Assembly (NCBI RefSeq): GCF_900182785.1
Contig: NZ_FXTS01000007.1
Location: 62,001-126,000, forward strand
DNA length: 64,000 bases
DNA from: Oceanospirillum linum
Lineage (GTDB): Bacteria > Pseudomonadota > Gammaproteobacteria > Pseudomonadales > Halomonadaceae
Direction: 5' to 3'
Made by a program: the position numbers and the translations under genes
The notes under the pieces: generated by a model
What the model saw: the letters and a program-made list of their open reading frames with translations, nothing else
Database searches by the model: none
Told to the model about the DNA's origin: nothing
Part shown: positions 34,583 to 42,879 of the stretch, piece after piece
Numbering within the stretch: the stretch's first letter is position 1
Layout: each line of letters starts with the position of its first letter

Positions 34583-35326
34583 ATGCAGGATCAGCAGTTA
34601 CTACGTTACAGTCGTCAGATTATGTTGCCGGAGGTGGATATTGCCGGACAACAGGCTTTACTGGATGCCAGAGTACTGATCATCGGTATGGGCGGTTTAG
34701 GCTCACCGTCAGCGCTTTATTGTGCTGCGGCTGGAATTGGTACGCTGGCGCTGAGTGATTTTGACGAAGTAGATCTGTCCAACCTGCAGCGTCAGATTGT
34801 GCATCGGCAAAATAGTATTGGTCAGCCGAAGGTTGTATCAGCCAAAACAATGCTGAATGAACTGAATCCGGAATGTCAGATTGTGACTCTGCCGGAAAAG
34901 CTGGAAGGCGATGCCTTGCAGGAGCAGGTTCGGCTTGCGGATGTGGTGCTGGATTGCAGCGATCGTTTTTCAACCCGTTTTGCCATTAATGCTGCTTGTG
35001 TTGCAGAGAGGACGCCCCTTGTGTCGGGGGCGGCAATCCGGTTTGGTGGCCAGCTAGCCGTGTTTGACTCCCGTGAGGAGAGTAGCCCCTGTTATCGCTG
35101 CCTTTATGATGACAGTGACGATGAGGCGATGCGTTGCGCAGAGAGTGGCGTGATATCACCTCTGGTGGGAGTGATAGGTTCATTGCAGGCATTGGAAGCG
35201 ATCAAACTAATTTCAGGAGCAGGGTCGTCTACAGCAGGTCGCCTGCTGATTTTTGATGCACTTGATACTCAATGGCGAAGTATGAGCCTGAGTAAAGACC
35301 CCGCATGTCCGGTGTGCCAGCCATAA
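34583..35326 (+). CDS. moeB: Molybdopterin-synthase adenylyltransferase
   Basis: MoeB is the E1-like enzyme that adenylates the C-terminal glycine of MoaD for molybdopterin synthesis (or a ThiF-type role with ThiS). The product from this start is 247 residues (E. coli 249). It shows QLLRYSRQIMLPEVDIAGQ, the nucleotide loop IIGMGGLGSPS, DFDEVDLSNLQRQI, and two zinc CxxC pairs, PCYRC and CPVC. ATG 34583 is preferred because GAGAAG lies 6 nt upstream; ATG 34577 (two residues longer) and TTG 34559 are possible. No other molybdenum-cofactor genes are in the window. Confidence 0.92.
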   Translation: MQDQQLLRYSRQIMLPEVDIAGQQALLDARVLIIGMGGLGSPSALYCAAAGIGTLALSDFDEVDLSNLQRQIVHRQNSIGQPKVVSAKTMLNELNPECQIVTLPEKLEGDALQEQVRLADVVLDCSDRFSTRFAINAACVAERTPLVSGAAIRFGGQLAVFDSREESSPCYRCLYDDSDDEAMRCAESGVISPLVGVIGSLQALEAIKLISGAGSSTAGRLLIFDALDTQWRSMSLSKDPACPVCQP

Positions 35327-35347
35327 ACTGTATCTGAGGCTCTGTAC

Positions 35348-36733
35348 TTAAAAAACAGACAAAGAAGGTTCCGGCTCCTGGTGTAACAGTTCTGCCAGAA
35401 TCTTTAGGCCTCGCTCCAGATGATTCTGCGACCACGCGCTGCTGGATGACAGACGAATCGCCTGGGGAGCCCGGTACTGAGCGACAATAAAGTTATCTTC
35501 ACCAATAACTTTTACATTACGACGCTGGGCCTGTTGGATAAATTCACGGCTACGCCACGGTTCCGGCAGTTCAAGCCAGGCATGGAGACTATAAGGGTTA
35601 ATTCGGCAGTTGAATGCCCCCAGGTACTCAGTCATAAGCTGGTTGCGTAGTATTAGCTCTCTTTTTTGTTCCTCAAGCAGCTGGTTTGCCAGGCCACTTT
35701 TAATCCATCGGGTGCAAATCTCTGCGATAAGGGGGCTGGTCATCCACTGAGAGGCTCTCAATGCATTTGATATCTGGGAGTGAATCTCATCGGGTGCAAC
35801 CACCCAGCCAACGCGGATACCTGCTGCCAGTGTTTTTGACGCGCTGTTTATGTAAATTACTTTGTCCGGTGCGATCTCAGCCAGTGGTGGCGGTGCATTT
35901 TCAAGGAGGTTTGCATTTACTGAGTCTTCAATGATCCAAACATGATAGCGACGGGCAATCTCAGCCACTGCTTCCCGGCGGGCTTCGGACATTATGGCGT
36001 TGGTAGGGTTTTGCAGCGAAGGAGTGCAATAAAGTACCCGGGGGGAGAATTGTTTGCACGCATCTTCAAAGGCAGAGGGGATCACACCTTCTTCGTCCAT
36101 GGCCACCGGTTGTGGCCGTAATCCTAATTGATGGGTGACCGCCATAAAGCCGGGGTACGTGATCGCTTCAGACAGAATGATATCGCCGGAGCGTGTTAGT
36201 GCCATGAGTGTCAGCATAATAGCATTCTGCCCACCCCCCGTGATCATCAGTTTATCGGCGCTTGTGCGTAAACCTGTTAACCCCAACCACTCTGCAGCCG
36301 CTTCCCGGTGTTCAGGCATTCCAATATCCGGCTGGTAGCCCAGTATTCGGTTCATTTTCACGGTATCTGAAGCAAGCTCCTGCATCGATTGGCTCAGAGC
36401 ATCAGCTCTGTCATGGGCAATGGGGAGGTTCAGCTGCAGGTCAACACAGTCTGGCTCGATCTCGCCCTGAATCATAAATCTTTGCCCCTGAGCATGGGGC
36501 GTTGTAACAAAAGAGCCTCGTCCAACCCGTGCGGTTACCAAGCCCCGGCGCTCTGCTTCTGCATAGGCACGGGTAATCGTGCCGACAGTGACGCCTAACG
36601 TATCTGCCAGAGCCCGATGAGTTGGCAGCCGGTCACCATCATTAAGATCACCTTGAGCAATTGATTCAGCTATCGCATCTGCAATCGCGATGTAGCGAGG
36701 GCCGTGAAAATGTTCAAGTTTTGGAGTCCACAT
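35348..36733 (-). CDS. MocR-type PLP-dependent transcriptional regulator
   Basis: A 461-residue fusion: an N-terminal GntR winged helix-turn-helix (about 10-75, GDRLPTHRALADTLGVTVGTI) and a C-terminal class I aminotransferase-like domain (about 110-450). The PLP lysine lies in YINSASKTLAAGIRVGWV. Such regulators sense PLP or amino-acid aldimines and usually control a divergent gene. Here the divergent neighbour is a LysE-family exporter, and the 229-bp spacer contains several ATTGT/ACAAT half-sites, so the exporter is the probable target. Confidence 0.92.
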   Translation of the reverse strand: MWTPKLEHFHGPRYIAIADAIAESIAQGDLNDGDRLPTHRALADTLGVTVGTITRAYAEAERRGLVTARVGRGSFVTTPHAQGQRFMIQGEIEPDCVDLQLNLPIAHDRADALSQSMQELASDTVKMNRILGYQPDIGMPEHREAAAEWLGLTGLRTSADKLMITGGGQNAIMLTLMALTRSGDIILSEAITYPGFMAVTHQLGLRPQPVAMDEEGVIPSAFEDACKQFSPRVLYCTPSLQNPTNAIMSEARREAVAEIARRYHVWIIEDSVNANLLENAPPPLAEIAPDKVIYINSASKTLAAGIRVGWVVAPDEIHSQISNALRASQWMTSPLIAEICTRWIKSGLANQLLEEQKRELILRNQLMTEYLGAFNCRINPYSLHAWLELPEPWRSREFIQQAQRRNVKVIGEDNFIVAQYRAPQAIRLSSSSAWSQNHLERGLKILAELLHQEPEPSLSVF

Positions 36734-36761
36734 GATGCTGTTTGTTCTCTGGTATTAATGG

Positions 36762-36782
36762 TTATTGTAATGGTGACAATAA
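36762..36782. promoter_or_regulatory. Inverted repeat TTATTGT-7-ACAATAA, probable MocR operator
   Basis: A perfect 7-bp inverted repeat with a 7-bp spacer, 29 bp upstream of the mocR start. Its right arm forms GTGACAAT, an octamer repeated at 36816. Confidence 0.55.
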
Positions 36783-36787
36783 AAGGA

Positions 36788-36823
36788 TTGATCCTTTTTT
36801 ATTGCTAAGGCTATAGTGACAAT
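36788..36823 (+). promoter_or_regulatory. Candidate lysE promoter with overlapping operator half-site
   Basis: TTGATC (36788-36793) and TATAGT (36812-36817) are spaced by 18 bp. A GTGACAAT octamer (36816-36823) overlaps the -10 end and predicted start point, where a bound regulator could act. Confidence 0.45.
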
Positions 36824-36864
36824 TGGTCCGGTGTAAACGATACAAAGCTGAGTTTAAGCTTTGA

Positions 36865-36880
36865 ATTGTATCGCGACAAT
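36865..36880. promoter_or_regulatory. Inverted repeat ATTGT-6-ACAAT in the lysE leader
   Basis: A third ATTGT/ACAAT site, 82 bp upstream of the exporter start, related to the sites at 36762 and 36816. Confidence 0.4.
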
Positions 36881-36962
36881 AATCATTTTGGAGTGTATAC
36901 CAGCCGCAGAGACAGCCGGTGGCATTTCTGGCTGCAATTAAAAGCTTACAGAGGAATCGGAG

Positions 36963-37586
36963 ATGGATGCAGTAGGGCTTATATTTACTTTGGAAGGGTT
37001 TTATCTGCCGGTAGCACTCTTTGTGTTGAGCACAGCAGGTACACCGGGTCCGAATAATATTATTCTGACGGCAACTGGTGCTCGGTTTGGCTTTCGTAAA
37101 TCCTTACCCGGGGTGTACGGCATTATTTTCGGGACAGCCAGTCAGATTGTTATGGTTGCGGCTGGCCTCGGTATCCTTTTTCAGCAATGGCCGATACTGC
37201 ACACTCTTCTGAAAATGGCAGGTGGGGCTTATCTGGTCTGGTTGGCGTGGAAAATACTACGTAGTCCGGTTCAGGAGATGTCCGTGGAAGAGGGCCAGGA
37301 GCCCGTCGGGTTTATTCAGATGGCTTTGTTTCAGTATCTGAATCCCAAAGCCTGGGTAATGAACTTATCCATGGTCTCGGCTTTTTCTGTTGCAGGCGAG
37401 GTGTATTGGCAGTCGATTATGCTCATTATTCTGGTGGCTTTTACCGTGATGAATATGACTCAGAACGCTTGGGCTGGCTTTGGCAGCGCCATTGGCCGTC
37501 TACTGACTTCGGATCAGATTCGGGGTCGTTTTAATATGCTGATGGCGACCCTGACGGCACTTTCAGTGTACTTTATTCTTAGGTAG
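36963..37586 (+). CDS. LysE/RhtB family amino-acid exporter
   Basis: A 207-residue inner-membrane transporter with five to six predicted spans. It has the family signature TAGTPGPNNIILTATGARFGF near residues 20-40 and a FQYLNPKAWVMNLSM segment near 120. Members export basic or neutral amino acids and related metabolites; the substrate is unknown. Ribosome-binding site GAGGAA lies 6 nt before the ATG. It is transcribed divergently from the mocR gene. Confidence 0.9.
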   Translation: MDAVGLIFTLEGFYLPVALFVLSTAGTPGPNNIILTATGARFGFRKSLPGVYGIIFGTASQIVMVAAGLGILFQQWPILHTLLKMAGGAYLVWLAWKILRSPVQEMSVEEGQEPVGFIQMALFQYLNPKAWVMNLSMVSAFSVAGEVYWQSIMLIILVAFTVMNMTQNAWAGFGSAIGRLLTSDQIRGRFNMLMATLTALSVYFILR

Positions 37587-37619
37587 AGGGTTTTGGGTAA
37601 TCCATGGCTAAAAGAAAAG

Positions 37620-37648
37620 GGTGACAATTTAAAATTGTCACCTTTTTT
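37620..37648. terminator. Bidirectional terminator between lysE and the tag-like gene
   Basis: GGTGACAATTT and AAATTGTCACC form an 11-bp stem with six T after it on the plus strand and CCCTTTTCTTTT on the minus strand. The stem contains the same GTGACAAT octamer as the upstream operator sites. Confidence 0.8.
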
Positions 37649-37674
37649 ATTAAGCCATAGTCGTTTATCTGCAC

Positions 37675-38358
37675 TCAGATGTAGTTTTCCCCAACACCCA
37701 TGGCAATGGTCCGGCTGATAGCGGCAAAGGAGCGACCGGACTCCTGTCGCCACCGGTTAAAGGCATCCTGGGCTTCCTGCATCGCCTTCTTGCTGGTTGG
37801 GCTGGTGGCTGTGACCACATTATGGGCTTTTAGGTAAGCCCACACATCGTTGGTGAAGATAAAAGTATCCACACCCAGCTGGCGCAGGGCGTAAGGTCCG
37901 GTATTGCCTCCCAGGCGTTTGCCGTGCTTTTTCAGGTATTGCCAAAGACCAACGATATCCTCTTCCGGCCAGTTCGCAATAAAACGCGCAAAGCTTTTGT
38001 GCTCAAACTGCAGGTCGTAGATCATCTGGGCATTGTGCTTTATGGTCATCACCTTGCTCAGATTACGAATGATTTTCGGGTCTTTGGCTTTCTGCTCCCA
38101 TTGTTCATCACTAAGCAGCAGCAGGGTATCCGGTTCAAAATGGAAGAAGTGTTGCTCAAAATCCGACCATTTTTGTTCCACAACCCGCCAAACAAATCCT
38201 GACTGAAACACCGATTTGGTGAACTGAGCCAGATAGCGACTGTCATCCAGAGCCGCAAGTGCTTCACGGCTAAGTGAGTTTGGGAGTAGGGCTTCCAGAG
38301 TCGCTTCTCCACCTTTGCGTTCCGCAGCCCTCTGATAGATCTGGTCAAAGCGTTCCAT
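37675..38358 (-). CDS. DNA-3-methyladenine glycosylase I-like protein
   Basis: A 227-residue HhH-GPD-type protein resembling the Tag family (PF03352), which removes 3-methyladenine from DNA. The helix-hairpin-helix region is visible in KRLGGNTGPYALRQLGVDTF followed by TNDVW. Classical Tag begins with a cysteine/tryptophan-containing zinc site (MxRCxW) and ends with further His/Cys ligands; this protein begins MERFDQIYQRAAERKGG and has no cysteine at all, so it belongs to a zinc-less subgroup and the activity is less certain. It is 75 bp upstream, on the same strand, from nothing else but the shared terminator; the RsmB-like gene lies further upstream on the same strand. Confidence 0.75.
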   Translation of the reverse strand: MERFDQIYQRAAERKGGEATLEALLPNSLSREALAALDDSRYLAQFTKSVFQSGFVWRVVEQKWSDFEQHFFHFEPDTLLLLSDEQWEQKAKDPKIIRNLSKVMTIKHNAQMIYDLQFEHKSFARFIANWPEEDIVGLWQYLKKHGKRLGGNTGPYALRQLGVDTFIFTNDVWAYLKAHNVVTATSPTSKKAMQEAQDAFNRWRQESGRSFAAISRTIAMGVGENYI

Positions 38359-38433
38359 ATCGATTCCTCGGTCAGTTTGCCGCTTTTTTACGGAGCTAAG
38401 GTTTTATCGGCGTATCTGTGTGGGTCGTCAAGT

Positions 38434-39783
38434 TTAAGCAACCCGCTTCAGGCGTGCCATATAGAAGCCATCACTGTTCAGCGTGGACGGGTAGATCGTT
38501 GTCTCTTCCAGTAACTCAAAAGCACCGCTGCAGTTTTGCAGGAAGTGAGCAACCTGATCCTGATTCTCCATCGGCAGAATGCTGCAGGTGGCATAAACCA
38601 CCTCGCCACCCACCTTTGCCATCTTGCTGTAGCGCTGCAGAATATCCTGCTGGGTTATGCAGAGCTGTTCAAGGTCGTCAAACAGAGGGTTCCATTTGGC
38701 TTCCGGATTACGGCGTAGAACACCAAGGCCGGAACAAGGCACATCCAGCAGAACACGATCGGCACTGGCCCGAAGGCGTTTGATCTGAGTGGATGACTCG
38801 ATCAGGCGGGTTTCCAGGTTGTTGATTCCGGTTCGTTTGGCGCGCTTACGCAACTGATCCAGCTTGCGCTGTTCCACATCCATCGCAATGATACGCCCTT
38901 TATTCTGCATCAGGGCGGCTATATGCAGGGTTTTACCGCCGGTTCCTGCGCAGGCATCAACGGTGAGCATACCAGGCTTGGGGTTCAGCATTCTGGCGAT
39001 CTGTTGGGACCCCAGATCCTGCTGCTCAAACCAGCCGTCGTGGAAGCTCTTGCTGCGAAACAGAGGAACATCGCCACGAATAATCAGTGCATCCGGTTGT
39101 TTTCCCACAGGCTCACTGGGAATTTGTTCCGCTTTGAGCTGCTGCTGTAATTGCTCCCGGGTTCCTTTTAGTTGATTGACCCGAATGTAACGCAGCGGAG
39201 CTTGGGCCAGAAACTCTCGTTCCTGTGGCCAGCGCCGCCCTAATTGCTGCTGGGCAATCTTATCGAGCCATTCGGGGCAGCCATCTTTCAACAATGGCCA
39301 TTGGTTGGCCTCTTCGATGCGGCGGTGATCAATACTGAAACCTGTTTTCCTGCTCTTACTGTGCTGTTTAGGTGCCCGGCCCTGCTCCGTAAGCCATGCC
39401 AGTAGAAGGCGCTCCGGTGCTTTCTCATCGGCAGGGTCGACCAGTTCGGCAATGAAAAGATAAAAACTCAGGCGGCGCATAATATCACCGGTAGCATTTA
39501 CAATTCGCCCCTGCTCAATGGGTGTCATCTCATTGCGGGAAAAATGATAGGCATAACTGCGATCCAGGGCTTTTTTGTTGTGCAGAACATCTGACAGCAG
39601 TGCACAGACTAGGGTGTTAAACATTGAAGGCGTCTGTGTATTAGCCCGGCTGCGGGGACCGCCCGCTTGTTGGGGGCGTCCTGTACTGCTGCGGCTTTTA
39701 TGAATACGGCCGGAGGCAGATGGACGGCCAGCATTTTTTGCAGAGGCTCTTTTGGGCGATCGTGAAGGCTTTTTAGCTGGCAT
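38434..39783 (-). CDS. RsmB/NOP family RNA (cytosine-C5)-methyltransferase
   Basis: A 449-residue SAM-dependent RNA m5C methyltransferase. A basic, low-complexity N-terminus (about 1-55, Lys/Arg/Ser/Ala) precedes a helical region and the Rossmann domain (about 230-445). SAM motif: TVDACAGTGGKTLHIAALM. The two cysteines of the family are in DVPCSGLGVLRRNP (motif IV) and YATCSILPMENQ (motif VI, the catalytic one). It could target 16S rRNA (RsmB-like) but lacks a clear NusB-like N-domain, so the target is open. ATG 39783 is chosen; the open frame extends upstream without similarity. It is followed by the glycosylase gene 75 bp downstream on the same strand. Confidence 0.88.
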   Translation of the reverse strand: MPAKKPSRSPKRASAKNAGRPSASGRIHKSRSSTGRPQQAGGPRSRANTQTPSMFNTLVCALLSDVLHNKKALDRSYAYHFSRNEMTPIEQGRIVNATGDIMRRLSFYLFIAELVDPADEKAPERLLLAWLTEQGRAPKQHSKSRKTGFSIDHRRIEEANQWPLLKDGCPEWLDKIAQQQLGRRWPQEREFLAQAPLRYIRVNQLKGTREQLQQQLKAEQIPSEPVGKQPDALIIRGDVPLFRSKSFHDGWFEQQDLGSQQIARMLNPKPGMLTVDACAGTGGKTLHIAALMQNKGRIIAMDVEQRKLDQLRKRAKRTGINNLETRLIESSTQIKRLRASADRVLLDVPCSGLGVLRRNPEAKWNPLFDDLEQLCITQQDILQRYSKMAKVGGEVVYATCSILPMENQDQVAHFLQNCSGAFELLEETTIYPSTLNSDGFYMARLKRVA

Positions 39784-40013
39784 AAGGTACTCATTCAGGC
39801 TAGGGCAGGATAGTAAAGAGTAAAACAGGGCAGGCATCATAAGTATTTGCCTGGCAGGTCGCAATGGCTCAGGTTTGTTTAAGAAAAATGTTTGTTGTAG
39901 CTGGCTGTATTATGATTGCTTTGGGTCATATATATAGCCCCTTTTTTTGTCTGGATATTTGGCGTTAAGTTACCCTTGTACTCATGATTCGTCATAGCTT
40001 GAGAGGTAGTTTA

Positions 40014-41009
40014 ATGAAGCATTTATTTATTGCAGCGACTTTTATAGGGTTGGCCCCCTTTGCAGTTGCAGATATGCGTAGCGAACCGATACAACCTGTA
40101 TCACCGGTAAAAGAAATTAACCTTGCATTATCTGAGTTAGGGAAAAAGCTTTATTTTGACCCAAGGCTTTCAGTTTCCGGGTTTATTTCATGTAATTCCT
40201 GCCATAACCTGAGCATGGGGGGAACCGATAATATTAAAACCTCGATTGGCCATAAGTGGCAGGAAGGTCCGATTAATTCTCCTACGGTGCTTAACTCAAG
40301 TCTGAGTTTGGCTCAGTTCTGGGATGGTCGGGCTGCAGATCTTAAAGAGCAGGCCGGTGGCCCAATAGCGAACCCCGGAGAGATGGCATCGTCCCACACT
40401 CTGGCTGTAGATGTTGTTGCTTCTATTCCTGGTTATGTACATGACTTTAAGCAGGTGTTTGGTGATAGCGGTACAGTCAATATAGACCGTATTACGGATG
40501 CGATTGCTGAGTTTGAAAAAACACTGGTAACGCCAAATGCACCGTTTGACCGTTGGTTGCTGGGCGATGATCGTGCGATTAGCCAGTATGAGCTTGAAGG
40601 ATACAAGCTCTTTAAGAGTAGCGGTTGTGTCGCCTGCCACAATGGTGAGGCTGTTGGCGGGAACTCATTCCAGAAAATGGGCATTATGGAGCCTTACCAG
40701 ACCCGTAATCAGGTTGAAGGCCGCGCGGCTGTAACCGGCAAAGATGCAGATCGCTTTATGTTTAAAGTACCGACGTTGCGTAACGTAGAGCTGACCTACC
40801 CCTACTTCCATGATGGAGAGGCAGAAACCCTCACAGAGGCCACTGATATCATGGGACGTCTGCAACTCGGCCGCAAGTTCACTGAAGAAGAGAATGCCAA
40901 AATTGTTGCATTCCTGAAAACCCTGACCGGCGAACAGCCTCAGTTCATGATGCCGATTTTACCGCCGTCTGTTGACCAGACTCCAAAACCTCGACCATTT
41001 GACGAATAA
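40014..41009 (+). CDS. Di-haem cytochrome c peroxidase
   Basis: A 331-residue periplasmic peroxidase of the CcpA/MauG family that reduces hydrogen peroxide with electrons from cytochrome c. A signal peptide (cleavage after AVA, near residue 19) is followed by two haem c sites: CNSCH (60-64, peroxidatic haem) and CVACH (205-209, electron-transfer haem). The catalytic-loop glutamate lies in GGPIANPGEM (E123), and candidate distal Met ligands follow the second haem. ATG 40014 has AGAGGT upstream. A 1-Cys peroxiredoxin gene follows 116 bp later, so the two look like a peroxide-defence pair. Confidence 0.93.
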   Translation: MKHLFIAATFIGLAPFAVADMRSEPIQPVSPVKEINLALSELGKKLYFDPRLSVSGFISCNSCHNLSMGGTDNIKTSIGHKWQEGPINSPTVLNSSLSLAQFWDGRAADLKEQAGGPIANPGEMASSHTLAVDVVASIPGYVHDFKQVFGDSGTVNIDRITDAIAEFEKTLVTPNAPFDRWLLGDDRAISQYELEGYKLFKSSGCVACHNGEAVGGNSFQKMGIMEPYQTRNQVEGRAAVTGKDADRFMFKVPTLRNVELTYPYFHDGEAETLTEATDIMGRLQLGRKFTEEENAKIVAFLKTLTGEQPQFMMPILPPSVDQTPKPRPFDE

Positions 41010-41018
41010 CCTTCCCGC

Positions 41019-41045
41019 AGAGCCATAGGGTTAACCTATGGTTCT
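41019..41045. repeat. Strong hairpin between peroxidase and peroxiredoxin genes
   Basis: AGAGCCATAGG pairs with CCTATGGTTCT (11 bp, one G-T pair) around a 5-nt loop. There is no T-run, so it may be an mRNA stabiliser or a partial terminator that sets different levels of the two genes. Confidence 0.6.
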
Positions 41046-41125
41046 GATCGGTTATTTCTTGTGTTTATTTTATTAGCAGATGTTAAATTAGAGGTGAACA
41101 CAACGAATGAAGACGGAGAAATTAA

Positions 41126-41779
41126 ATGGACAATAACATACAGCAAGTTGCAGGTTTACCACGACTGAATGAACCAGCTCCAGCGTTTAGCGCCCCGACC
41201 ACTGATGGTGTGAAGACTCTGGAAGACTATAAAGGGAAGTGGCTGGTACTCTTTTCCCACCCTGCGGACTTTACACCGGTATGCACTACTGAATTTATGG
41301 CATTCGCTAAATTAGCCCCAGAGTTTAATAAGCGGAACTGTGAATTGCTTGGGCTTTCGATTGATAGTCATCACTCGCACATAGCCTGGATGCGCAATAT
41401 TAAAGAGAAATTTGGTGTTGAGATTCCGTTCCCGATCATCGCAGATCTGAAAATGGATGTTGCCCGTGCTTATGGCATGATCCACCCGGGAGCCGCTGAT
41501 ACATCTGCAGTTCGGGCAACTTTTCTGATTGATCCTGAGGGTATCCTGCGGGCTATGGTTTACTACCCGATGAGCAATGGGCGTTCAATTCCTGAGTTCC
41601 TGCGAATGCTGGATGCGATGCAAACCAGTGATGAGCATCAGGTTGCAACGCCGGAGGGCTGGCAGCCGGGCGATAAAGTGATTGTGCCACCGTCAGCAAC
41701 AGCTGAAGGTGCTGAGGAGCGCATGAAGTCCGGTGATTACGAGTGTGTGGATTTCTATTTCTGTACTAAAACGCTGTAA
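41126..41779 (+). CDS. 1-Cys peroxiredoxin (Prx6-like)
   Basis: A 217-residue AhpC/TSA-family peroxidase. The peroxidatic cysteine is C53 in FSHPADFTPVCTTEF, and the conserved arginine lies in VRATFLIDP. The long C-terminal extension (about 160-217) places it in the Prx6 group. Two further cysteines near the end (YECVDFYFC) could act as resolving or auxiliary thiols. It reduces hydrogen peroxide or organic peroxides in the cytoplasm. It is followed by its own terminator. Confidence 0.93.
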   Translation: MDNNIQQVAGLPRLNEPAPAFSAPTTDGVKTLEDYKGKWLVLFSHPADFTPVCTTEFMAFAKLAPEFNKRNCELLGLSIDSHHSHIAWMRNIKEKFGVEIPFPIIADLKMDVARAYGMIHPGAADTSAVRATFLIDPEGILRAMVYYPMSNGRSIPEFLRMLDAMQTSDEHQVATPEGWQPGDKVIVPPSATAEGAEERMKSGDYECVDFYFCTKTL

Positions 41780-41811
41780 GAATTTGGTTTAACCCCCGTT
41801 TTTTGTACTCC

Positions 41812-41845
41812 AGAGCCCTTGAAGGTAAAGCCTTTGAGGGCTTTT
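41812..41845 (+). terminator. Intrinsic terminator after the peroxiredoxin gene
   Basis: GAGCCCTTGAAGG pairs imperfectly with CCTTTGAGGGCTT, followed by five T. It lies between the convergent peroxiredoxin and lysR genes. Confidence 0.7.
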
Positions 41846-41898
41846 TGGGTCTTATTTTTTAGCACAAATCGTGTAAACCCTCGCCCGGCGGGGAGCCG

Positions 41899-42852
41899 TC
41901 ACGGATCAATAGGTGGTAAGCGAAGGCGGTGCGGCAGGTCTGTACTATCCTCTCCCATCAGCCAGGCCTGATTCAGTTCAATTGCCTGCTTTAAAAACTG
42001 CCATAGCAGTCGTACCCGTAGCAGTTGTCGCTGTTCTGGCCGGGCTGCGATCCAGAATTCTCGGTAGATATTAATCTCTTCTTTCAGTAAGGGTTCCAAC
42101 CGGGGCTCCTGTGCCGCCATAAAGCAGGGGAGAACGGACAGGCCGCTACCCGCCAGAACCGCATGCATCTGAGTAATAAGGCTTGTGCTGCGCAGGGTGA
42201 AATGAGGGGTGGTTTTGAGCTCCTGTAGCATTGGGTCCAGGTAGCATAGCTGGTCACTGAAAACCAGATCATCTACATAGCCGATCAGATCGAAAGTGGA
42301 CAGGGACTTTATGGTGTCCGGACGTCCGCGTCGTTCCAGGTACTCCTGCTCACCATAAAGCTGCAGCTTGTAGTTGCAGAGCCGTGAGACGATCATTTCC
42401 GCATTCCGTGGCCGGTCAATAGTGATCGCCAAATCCGCCTCGTGCCGACCAAGACTGACCGCTCTGGGCAGAGCTAACAACTCTATGGTTAGCTCAGGGT
42501 AGCGCTCCTGAAAAGCATTCAGAAGAGGGGTGATAACATAGGTGCCGAAGCCCTCGGTAACACCGATACGGATCTGACCACTGATTTTCAGATTCTGATC
42601 ACTAATATGTTCGTTGGCCCCTGTGACCTGCCGAGCCATCTCCTCCGCAAACAGCAGTAACTGCTCTCCGGCTCCAGTTAGTCGGTAGCCGTGAGTGCTA
42701 CGCTCAAACAGTTGGGTATTCAGTTGAGTTTCAAAGCGACGGATACGGCGTGAGACTGTGGAATGGTCTATGTTGAGCCGGCGGGCTGCGTCGGTCAGAC
42801 GGTTAGCTCGGGCCACTTCAAGGAAGATCTGAATATCCTGCCAGTTTAGCAT
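41899..42852 (-). CDS. LysR family transcriptional regulator
   Basis: A 317-residue LysR-type regulator: N-terminal winged helix-turn-helix (about 4-62, ANRLTDAARRLNIDHSTVSRRIRR) and a periplasmic-binding-like effector domain (about 90-300). ATG 42852 has AAGGATCC upstream. It is divergent from the TRAP dctPQM genes (372-bp spacer), which makes that operon a likely target. A perfect palindrome overlapping its own leader suggests autoregulation. Confidence 0.9.
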   Translation of the reverse strand: MLNWQDIQIFLEVARANRLTDAARRLNIDHSTVSRRIRRFETQLNTQLFERSTHGYRLTGAGEQLLLFAEEMARQVTGANEHISDQNLKISGQIRIGVTEGFGTYVITPLLNAFQERYPELTIELLALPRAVSLGRHEADLAITIDRPRNAEMIVSRLCNYKLQLYGEQEYLERRGRPDTIKSLSTFDLIGYVDDLVFSDQLCYLDPMLQELKTTPHFTLRSTSLITQMHAVLAGSGLSVLPCFMAAQEPRLEPLLKEEINIYREFWIAARPEQRQLLRVRLLWQFLKQAIELNQAWLMGEDSTDLPHRLRLPPIDP

Positions 42853-42861
42853 GTAGGATCC

Positions 42862-42879
42862 TTGTGCATTTTTGCACAA
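42862..42879. promoter_or_regulatory. Palindromic LysR-type operator
   Basis: TTGTGCA and TGCACAA form a perfect 7-bp inverted repeat with a 4-bp spacer, containing the LysR T-N11-A core. It lies 10 bp upstream of the lysR start. Confidence 0.6.
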
